Origin: Eubacterium sp.
Lineage (GTDB): Bacteria > Bacillota > Clostridia > Lachnospirales > Lachnospiraceae
Direction of reading: 5' to 3'
Assembly: GCA_003520145.1 (NCBI GenBank)
Contig: DOVJ01000010.1
Coordinates: forward strand, 1 to 6,211
Length of the DNA stretch: 6,211 nt
The translations under genes were made by a program, and so were the position numbers. Below are positions 6,172 to 6,211 of this stretch, in pieces (position 1 is the first letter of the stretch; every line of letters starts with the position of its first letter). The notes under the pieces are model-generated. The model did not search any database. It was not told the DNA's origin and was given only the letters and a program-made list of their open reading frames with translations.

Positions 6172-6211
6172 CACAAAAATGAGGCCGTAAAAAAACTATC
6201 ACTAGGACACG

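Noticed and set aside
6172..6211. Possible terminator or new gene start after the last reading frame
   Set aside because: The ATG here meets a stop after three codons, and the run of A is not preceded by a stem I can form within the window.

Overview
The window looks like chromosomal DNA of a low-GC Firmicute, most likely a Lachnospiraceae-type clostridium (Butyrivibrio, Pseudobutyrivibrio or Roseburia-like). This rests on the strong AAGGAG-type ribosome binding sites, consensus-like sigma-A promoters, moderate AT richness, and a DUF4869-type gene, a family I associate with gut clostridia. The genus is inferred, not proven.

Layout: (1) 1-369, +, the C-terminal end of an EamA/DMT-type membrane transporter cut by the window edge. 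(2) 385-408, a hairpin terminator between convergent genes. (3) 436-1845, minus strand, a two-gene operon: a 145-residue DUF4869-like protein, then, directly at its stop codon, a 323-residue P-loop ATPase with a possible degenerate TOPRIM-like second half. Its sigma-A promoter lies at 1890-1918. (4) 1846-2087, a divergent control region with one promoter facing each way. The rightward promoter is overlapped by two tandem 19-bp palindromes built from four alternating half-sites exactly 12 bp apart. (5) 2088-4623, +, an NAD salvage operon: nrtR-type Nudix regulator, pncA nicotinamidase, pncB nicotinate phosphoribosyltransferase. (6) 4641-6171, +, an unrecognised four-helix membrane protein starting 17 nt after pncB, and an unrecognised soluble protein overlapping its 3' end in another frame. 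The last 40 bases hold nothing I can name.

How the genes work together: PncA converts nicotinamide to nicotinate and PncB converts nicotinate to nicotinate mononucleotide, feeding NAD synthesis. The first gene of the operon encodes a Nudix plus winged-helix protein of the NrtR type, and the palindromes sitting on the operon's -10 and start site are its likely operators, giving autoregulation. The two unknown genes downstream may share this transcript, but their codon use (many ATA isoleucines) differs sharply from pncB. The divergent DUF4869/ATPase pair is the best candidate here for an undescribed system. Its function is unknown, and a defence or nucleic-acid role would be speculation from its fold only.
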